Positions 59,450 through 64,000 of a stretch of DNA of 64,000 nucleotides are shown piece after piece. Every line of letters begins with the position of its first letter. The stretch's first letter is position 1. Origin of the DNA: JALQTD01 sp964390365. GTDB lineage: Bacteria; Bacteroidota; Bacteroidia; Flavobacteriales_D; Sanyastnellaceae. The notes beneath the pieces are model-generated. The model had not been told where the DNA came from and ran no database searches. It saw nothing but the letters and a program-made list of their open reading frames with translations. A program made the position numbers and the translations under genes. The DNA lies in the NCBI GenBank assembly GCA_964390365.1, contig CAYMHW010000002.1, positions 1 to 64,000 of the forward strand, written 5' to 3'.

Positions 59450-59782
59450 ATGACCCCTCCCCCTTCCCAACGCCGAACCGTCGCCCTGACCTTGGCGACC
59501 CTGCTCTGCTTGCACGGTGTGTTTTTTTTTAACCACTTGGTTTCGTGGCCGTTGCCGGTGTGGTTGCAGCAGCTTGATGCGGGATTGGCGAGCCAGCGGG
59601 CGGTGCTGATGATCCTGGAGGGCATCGCAGCGGCGGTGTTGTTCGTGGACCTCATCACGCGGTTTGATGAATTGGACCCGCGGGTGCGGCCGCTGCATGT
59701 GCTGCTCGTCGCGTTGGGGGTCATCGGGGTGTTGGCCCAAATCTTCGTCTTCTTCCTCGACTCCGCCCTCTCCCTCGCCTGA
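59450..59782 (+). CDS. Small membrane protein, 110 aa
   Basis: Three hydrophobic segments are visible (~10-27, ~46-65, ~82-105) with a TRFDELDPRVRPLH loop. It has no catalytic motif and no known family. It stands alone with its own promoter, between a minus-strand lipoprotein and a minus-strand regulatory-domain protein. The ATG at 59450 was chosen because the frame upstream crosses the lipoprotein gene. Confidence 0.72.
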   Translation: MTPPPSQRRTVALTLATLLCLHGVFFFNHLVSWPLPVWLQQLDAGLASQRAVLMILEGIAAAVLFVDLITRFDELDPRVRPLHVLLVALGVIGVLAQIFVFFLDSALSLA

Positions 59783-59783
59783 C

Positions 59784-60533
59784 TCAGTCCAGCTGGTACT
59801 GGTAGTCCCCGTCGTCCAAGCGATCCGGCAACGTGACGAAGAGGCGGAATCGCTGCTTGACGTATTGAATGAACTCGTACTGGGACCAGGTTTGGAGCAT
59901 CACATCCCCGGGATCGCAAAACGCGATGAAGGCATCAAACTCCTCCGGCTCCAAGTCGATGATTTCGTAGTCGACGTACTTGATGAACAGCTCGAGGAGC
60001 AGGGCCCGGCGTCGGTCGTCGTTCTCCAAACGCGCCACCTCCCGCTTTGAGCGTTCGTCGCGGTTGAGCATTTGGTATAAGAACGTGATGGGACTGCTCA
60101 AGGCATCGACGGAAGACACGCGATAATCCGCCTCATCGTAGCCCAACGCCTTGATGTCATTCAGGATCTCCCGGAGCTCCCGCGGCGCGACCACCTCGGC
60201 AATGCCCACGTTCACCTGCAACCGGTGCAAGGCAATGTCCACGTTGATCGACGCCGAATCGAACGGCACCACCCAATTCCGCGTATGGAACCCGATTGCC
60301 CCCACCGCCAAGGTGTCCCCCGGCGTGGCCGCCAGCACGAACTCCCCCATGGCATCGACGATGAGCCCTCCCCCATTGCCGTTCCGATTCACGACCATCG
60401 CGGCGGGCACATAACGTCCGCGCTCATCCGTCACGGAGCCGGAAACGAACACGCGATCAGGCTGCTGCGCCTGCGTGGTCAAGGGCATCCCCACGAGCAT
60501 CCCCCACAAAAACTTCCGGAAAACTGGTCGCAT
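59784..60533 (-). CDS. Carboxypeptidase-regulatory-like domain protein, 249 aa
   Basis: A signal peptide (MRPVFRKFLWGMLVGMPLTTQAQ) is followed by a carboxypeptidase-regulatory-like beta domain (~27-110; FVSGSVTDERGRYVPAAMVV, AMGEFVLAATPGDTLAVGAIGF). A helical C-terminal domain follows (~125-249; REILNDIKALGYDEADYRVSS, QMLNRDERSKREVARLENDDRRRAL) with acidic and aromatic residues at the end. It resembles the protein at 14480 in its first half only. The start at 60533 begins the signal peptide; a longer frame upstream overlaps meaB. A -7-like TAACTTTC lies 6 nt before the ATG. The function is unknown. Confidence 0.8.
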   Translation of the reverse strand: MRPVFRKFLWGMLVGMPLTTQAQQPDRVFVSGSVTDERGRYVPAAMVVNRNGNGGGLIVDAMGEFVLAATPGDTLAVGAIGFHTRNWVVPFDSASINVDIALHRLQVNVGIAEVVAPRELREILNDIKALGYDEADYRVSSVDALSSPITFLYQMLNRDERSKREVARLENDDRRRALLLELFIKYVDYEIIDLEPEEFDAFIAFCDPGDVMLQTWSQYEFIQYVKQRFRLFVTLPDRLDDGDYQYQLD

Positions 60534-60539
60534 CAGGTC

Positions 60540-60570
60540 GAAAGTTACGGATTGAAAAATGCTAATTTCG
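60540..60570. promoter_or_regulatory. Overlapping divergent promoter boxes (60533 gene and meaB)
   Basis: On the minus strand TAACTTTC (60547-60540) ends 6 nt before the ATG at 60533. On the plus strand TAATTTCG (60563-60570) ends 4 nt before the meaB ATG. Both predict almost leaderless transcripts from a 41-bp spacer. Confidence 0.45.
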
Positions 60571-60574
60571 AGGC

Positions 60575-61645
60575 ATGCCGCCAACATCTGCCAATTCCTC
60601 GAAGCGCGATGCCGCACGCCACCGCGCCGCGGAGCGCATCCGGCGTGCCACGGCTCACCGGCAACCGCCGGACGAGTGGGCACAGGAGTTGGTCGGCGGG
60701 GATCGGGACGCCCTGTCCCGGGCCATCACGTTGGTGGAAAGCCGTTCACTTGCGGACCGCCCCGCCGCGGAAGCCTTGCTCGAGTCGGTGGGGCGCTTGG
60801 AAGTGGGGGCCCGTGCCGTGCGGGTGGGCATCACCGGCATTCCGGGCGTGGGCAAGAGCACATTCATCGAGCGCTTTGGCCAAACCCTGATCCAAGCCGG
60901 CCACCGGGTCGCCGTCTTGGCGGTCGACCCCTCGAGCCAGCGATCGCACGGCAGCCTCCTCGGAGACAAAACCCGGATGGAGCAGCTGGTGCGTCACCCC
61001 CATGCCTTTGTTCGCCCCAGCCCCGCCGCGGATGCCCTTGGAGGCGTCAACCGCGCGACCTCGGAAGCCATCGCCCTGTGCGAAGCCGCCGGCTACGACC
61101 GGATCTTGGTCGAAACGGTGGGTGTCGGGCAGTCGGAAACCGCCGTTCGGGAAATGACCGACATCTTCCTGTTGTTGCTCATCAGCGGGGCGGGCGATGA
61201 CTTGCAAGGCATCAAGCGCGGCATCATGGAGATGGCCGATGCCGTCGTCGTGAACAAGGCCGATGGAGCTGGGATCGAGGCGGCGCGCCGGACGGCCCAA
61301 GAATGCGCCTCCGCTCTGCATTTGCTTCCTCCGGCACCCCACGGCAGCCCCGTCGAAGTGTTCACGGCGAGCGGTTTGGAAGGGCAAGGATTGGAGGCGG
61401 TAGCCGCGCATTTGGCCCACCTTGAACGCACTTGGATTGCTTCCGGATGGTGGGCGCAGCAGCGGACGGCACAGCGCATGGAACGCTTCGAGCGGCAAGT
61501 CAGGGAGCGGCTGCTGGACCGCGCGATCAACAAAGCCGAATTGAAGGCGTTATGGGAACGCTTACAAACTCAGGTAGCACACGGGCAAATTTCACCCTAT
61601 TCTGCAGCGAACCTCTTCGTGAATAACGTAGATTCGTCTATATGA
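60575..61645 (+). CDS. meaB: Methylmalonyl-CoA mutase-associated GTPase MeaB
   Basis: A G3E-type GTPase that loads and protects the cobalamin cofactor of methylmalonyl-CoA mutase. Motifs are GIPGVGKST (P-loop, ~88-96), VLAVDPSSQRSHGSLLGDKTRM (switch I, ~110-131), RPSPAADALGGVNRAT, VETVGVGQSE (G3) and VVNKADG (G4). The C-terminal helical dimerisation arm is present. No mutase gene is in the window. It overlaps the next gene as ATGA. Confidence 0.94.
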   Translation: MPPTSANSSKRDAARHRAAERIRRATAHRQPPDEWAQELVGGDRDALSRAITLVESRSLADRPAAEALLESVGRLEVGARAVRVGITGIPGVGKSTFIERFGQTLIQAGHRVAVLAVDPSSQRSHGSLLGDKTRMEQLVRHPHAFVRPSPAADALGGVNRATSEAIALCEAAGYDRILVETVGVGQSETAVREMTDIFLLLLISGAGDDLQGIKRGIMEMADAVVVNKADGAGIEAARRTAQECASALHLLPPAPHGSPVEVFTASGLEGQGLEAVAAHLAHLERTWIASGWWAQQRTAQRMERFERQVRERLLDRAINKAELKALWERLQTQVAHGQISPYSAANLFVNNVDSSI

Positions 61646-62493
61646 ATTTGAGTTTCGTCTTGTTTTCGGCTCACTTGTGCGCGGGAAGTGCAGCGGCGGC
61701 AATGGTGTGGGGGGTGCCCCTTGAATTGCTCCAAGTCTGGCGGTTGCATCCTGGGCGCACGGCGGTCGTTTGGGCGATGGGGCTCGCGGCCATCATCGCG
61801 CTTCCAACGCCATGGGGTGCGGGCATGCTCGTCGCCTCGTTGCTCCACACGGTGGCGATGGCTCGTCGCAGTTTGGTGGGATTGAAGAAGTGGGGGCAAC
61901 AAGACCCGGTGCGCACCTCTGAGCAGCAAGCGCGCCTGATGGACCTGCGTGGACAGCTCGCTCGGTTGCACGAGCAAGAACGCATGGCCATTCGCATCCA
62001 ACAGACCGAAACAGAGAAGAAAACCCTGGCGGATTCCTATCGCCGGTTCGACGCCATCCTCATGACCATTGAACAGCACCTCGCCCTGGGGGATACCGAG
62101 CGGGCTGAGCGGCTCATCACGTTGTTTGGCAAGCACTTGCGAGGGGTTCTGAACGAGGCGAGCAGTCCGTTCATCCGCTTGAACGACACGCTGGATGCGA
62201 TTCGGAACTACCTGTCGCTGATGGAGGCGCTGACGGATGAGCGGCTGCTCATCGATTTGGACGATGGAATGATTGAACCTGAAAACGGGGTGCGCATGAC
62301 GCGCAACCTGGAAATCACGCCCTGGGTGGAGGCCCAAACGTGGCCGCTGTTTGAATCAGCCGAGCGGATGACGGACGTGGCGGAACCTCACCTCATCACT
62401 GCCGACTTGGAAGGTGGTGAGGTCGTATTCCGACTGGACGATGGTCCCACCCTGCGGCTGAAGCTGATGGGGTCTGCGGCGAAACGCGCTTAG
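61642..62493 (+). CDS. LytS-like histidine-kinase-related protein, probably inactive
   Basis: Two to three N-terminal helices (~5-25, ~38-62) are followed by a coiled coil (~90-130). The C-terminal part is arranged like a LytS/YehU sensor kinase: helix pair ADSYRRFDAILMTIEQHLALGDTERAERLITLFGKHLRGVLNEAS, then IRLNDTLDAIRNYLSLMEALTDERL. The signature His of the PHF block is absent and no N-box (ENAIKHG) is seen; the segment reads TPWVEAQTWPLFES instead. It would act as a scaffold or receptor without kinase activity. It is coupled to meaB. The last base overlaps the hisS stop. Confidence 0.65.
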   Translation: MNLSFVLFSAHLCAGSAAAAMVWGVPLELLQVWRLHPGRTAVVWAMGLAAIIALPTPWGAGMLVASLLHTVAMARRSLVGLKKWGQQDPVRTSEQQARLMDLRGQLARLHEQERMAIRIQQTETEKKTLADSYRRFDAILMTIEQHLALGDTERAERLITLFGKHLRGVLNEASSPFIRLNDTLDAIRNYLSLMEALTDERLLIDLDDGMIEPENGVRMTRNLEITPWVEAQTWPLFESAERMTDVAEPHLITADLEGGEVVFRLDDGPTLRLKLMGSAAKRA

Positions 62494-63872
62494 GCCAGGA
62501 CGCGCTGCTGCAGAAAGGCCACCGCCTCATCCCGCGAAACGCGCACTTCATTCCGAGCCGCCATGTCCTTGAGGGTCACCGCATGTTCCGCTCGTTCCTC
62601 CTCTCCAGCGAACACCACGAAGGGGGCGTTCACGTCCACGGCGTACTTCAGCTGCTTTTTCAGCTTGGCGAGTTCGGGATACAAGACGGTGCGAATTCCC
62701 GCTTCGCGCAGGTCATCGACGAGTTGGAGGTCTGCGGCGGTGCCGGATTCGTCCATGCGAAGCACCAGGACATCGAATGCCACTTCTTGGCCTTCAGGAA
62801 ACAAACCGAAGTGCTCGCAGACGTCGTAGATGCGATCCGCACCGAAGCTGATGCCCACCCCGCTCATGTCGGGCCATCCGAAAATGCCCGTCAAGTCGGC
62901 GTAGCGTCCGCCACCGCATATGCTGCCCACGGGAGCATCGGGAACGCGCACCTCGAAGATCGCCCCAGTGTAATAATTCAGGCCGCGGGCCAACGTGGGA
63001 TCGAAGACGACGTGCGCCTGAGCGGACCGCCCGGCACACCAGTCCAGCAGCGTGCTCACGTCCCGCGCACCTTGAATGCCCGAATCCGAACCCGCGAGGA
63101 GCTCGGAAACGGCCGCCAACCGCTCCTTGTCGGATGCGAGGCTCGGCAAGCGCAGAACGTCCTGGACTCCCGAACGCACCGTTTCACCGAAGTCGCGGAC
63201 GACGAGTTCGTCGTCCACGCCTTGCGGACCCACCTTATCGAGCTTGTCCATCGCCACCGTGAGATCGGTCAAGCGGTCGCTCACCCCCCACGTCTCTGCC
63301 ATCCCCGCAAGGATGCGGCGGTCGTTGAGCACGATTTGGAATCCCGGCACCCCCAGTTCCGTCAAGACCTCCGTGAACAGTTGAATCAGATCGAATTCGC
63401 TGACCAGGCTGTCGGTCCCGATGATGTCCGCATCGCATTGCGTGAACTCTTGGTAGCGACCGCGGCCGGGGCGGTCACCGCGCCACACGGTTTGGATTTG
63501 ATACCTCCGAAAGGGAAAGCTCAACTCGTTCCGCGACATGACCACAAACCGCGCAAACGGAACCGTCAGATCGTAGCGCAACGCCTTCTTGGCAATCGAG
63601 GGCGTCAAGGCCTTGCTGTTCCGCTCAGACAACGCCGACTCGTCCGCTTTCGCGAGGTAATCCCCGTTGTTCAAGATCCGGAAAATCAGCTGGTCGCCTT
63701 CCTCGCCGTACTTGCCCGTTAAAGTGGACAGGTTTTCCATCGCCGGCGTCTCCACAGGGGCCAATCCGTGCCGCTCGAACCCGCGCCGGATGGTGTTCAA
63801 AATCCAATTCCGGCGGGACATCACCACCGGACCAAAATCTCGTGTTCCCTTCGGAATGCTCGGCTTGTTCAT
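62490..63872 (-). CDS. hisS: Histidine-tRNA ligase
   Basis: A class II synthetase that attaches histidine to tRNA-His. Motif 1 is near MENLSTLTG, motif 2 reads YQIQTVWRGDRPGRGRYQEF (~125-144) and motif 3 is GISFGADRI (~345-353). The histidine-binding signature LARGLNYYTGAIFEV (~295) is present. The C-terminal anticodon domain (~370-460) ends AVAFLQQRVLA. The length of 460 is normal. A TAATTTCG box lies 4 nt before the ATG, overlapping the TAA stop of the upstream gene. Confidence 0.97.
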   Translation of the reverse strand: MNKPSIPKGTRDFGPVVMSRRNWILNTIRRGFERHGLAPVETPAMENLSTLTGKYGEEGDQLIFRILNNGDYLAKADESALSERNSKALTPSIAKKALRYDLTVPFARFVVMSRNELSFPFRRYQIQTVWRGDRPGRGRYQEFTQCDADIIGTDSLVSEFDLIQLFTEVLTELGVPGFQIVLNDRRILAGMAETWGVSDRLTDLTVAMDKLDKVGPQGVDDELVVRDFGETVRSGVQDVLRLPSLASDKERLAAVSELLAGSDSGIQGARDVSTLLDWCAGRSAQAHVVFDPTLARGLNYYTGAIFEVRVPDAPVGSICGGGRYADLTGIFGWPDMSGVGISFGADRIYDVCEHFGLFPEGQEVAFDVLVLRMDESGTAADLQLVDDLREAGIRTVLYPELAKLKKQLKYAVDVNAPFVVFAGEEERAEHAVTLKDMAARNEVRVSRDEAVAFLQQRVLA

Positions 63873-63876
63873 GCCG

Positions 63877-63884
63877 CGAAATTA
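63877..63884 (-). promoter_or_regulatory. -7-like box directly upstream of hisS
   Basis: TAATTTCG on the minus strand, 4 nt (CGGC) before the hisS ATG. The first three bases are the TAA stop of the upstream partial gene. The same octamer with the same spacing precedes meaB. Confidence 0.45.
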
Positions 63885-64000
63885 CCGCTTGTTCCCCAAT
63901 CGTTTTTGGATGAAGGTGAAAACCAACAACACCGCCAAGCCAAACCAAATCCACATCATGACCGTTTCATTTTCGAAGCCCGCAACGCGCGGAGTGCTAA
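63882..64000 (-). CDS. 3' end of an upstream gene (partial, membrane helix)
   Basis: The minus-strand frame is open to the right edge and ends at TAA at 63882-63884. The visible 39 residues read GFENETVMMWIWFGLAVLLV... and end with QKRLGNKR: a hydrophobic helix followed by a basic end. This fits a protein with a C-terminal membrane helix and cytoplasmic basic tail, or a complete mini-protein from the internal Met codons (25 residues). The distance to the hisS ATG is 9 bp. The family is not recognisable. Confidence 0.5.
   Translation of the reverse strand, partial: STPRVAGFENETVMMWIWFGLAVLLVFTFIQKRLGNKR

Noticed and set aside
1..64000. CRISPR arrays, tRNA or rRNA genes, IS elements, prophage or restriction genes.
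   Set aside because: I looked for direct repeats with regular spacing, tRNA-like cloverleaves, transposase or integrase motifs and found none that I could support.

Overview
The window is a gene-dense piece of a GC-rich Bacteroidota chromosome, most likely Flavobacteriales-related. The evidence is lineage-typical proteins: type IX secretion (T9SS) sorting and gliding C-terminal domains, a GldM-like secreted protein, TonB receptors with carboxypeptidase-regulatory domains, a long NusB, a YtxJ-type bacilliredoxin, DUF1573 lipoproteins and LpxB (Gram-negative envelope). Several promoters match or nearly match the Bacteroidota -7 box TAnnTTTG. I see no tRNA, rRNA, CRISPR array, transposase or phage gene. 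Intergenic space is small (no gap over about 190 bp), and about fifteen neighbouring gene pairs overlap as ATGA or TGATG. This is ordinary core chromosome with a few unusual genes, not a mobile island.

Layout. 1-1259: 3' part of a fused alpha/beta E1 dehydrogenase. 1260-2177: two minus-strand genes of unknown role. 2218-6213: ytxJ, an acidic pRiA4b-ORF3-like gene, miaA and a MutS2 without Smr domain, in one coupled operon. 6214-10660: secreted T9SS serine protease, S41 peptidase, DUF1573 lipoprotein and a small envelope protein, with clear terminators. 10711-12725: sulfide:quinone oxidoreductase, thioredoxin and rhodanese. 12816-20816: prfC, a regulatory-domain protein plus TonB receptor pair, a T9SS lectin-like adhesin and a di-haem peroxidase. 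20824-33339: DEDDh-BRCT exonuclease, an enlarged LigA, lipoprotein S1C protease, prmC/mgsA/alpha-amylase, and parC/parE.

33520-38962: pepD, surE, a membrane protein, lpxB, a SpoIID-like protein and an orphan GldM C-terminal-domain protein. 38968-43931: DUF4139 protein, then nusB, DUF1573, yajC and nhaC. 43934-52953: uvrA, LOG protein, htpG (preceded by nested inverted repeats), a TerB-DnaJ protein and a large zinc metalloprotease. 53140-59178: an overlapping four-gene unit of LysM protein with an inactivated transglycosylase fold, two SGNH hydrolases and an MBOAT acyltransferase, which looks like an envelope O-acylation system. 59189-64000: a 53-residue lipoprotein, a small membrane protein, a regulatory-domain protein, meaB coupled to a degenerate LytS-like protein, hisS, and the end of another gene.

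The items I rate most worth following are the LysM/SGNH/SGNH/MBOAT unit, a roughly 165-residue insertion in LigA, the orphan GldM-like secreted protein, and a recurring TAnnTTYG box 4-7 nt from start codons that suggests leaderless transcripts for housekeeping genes.
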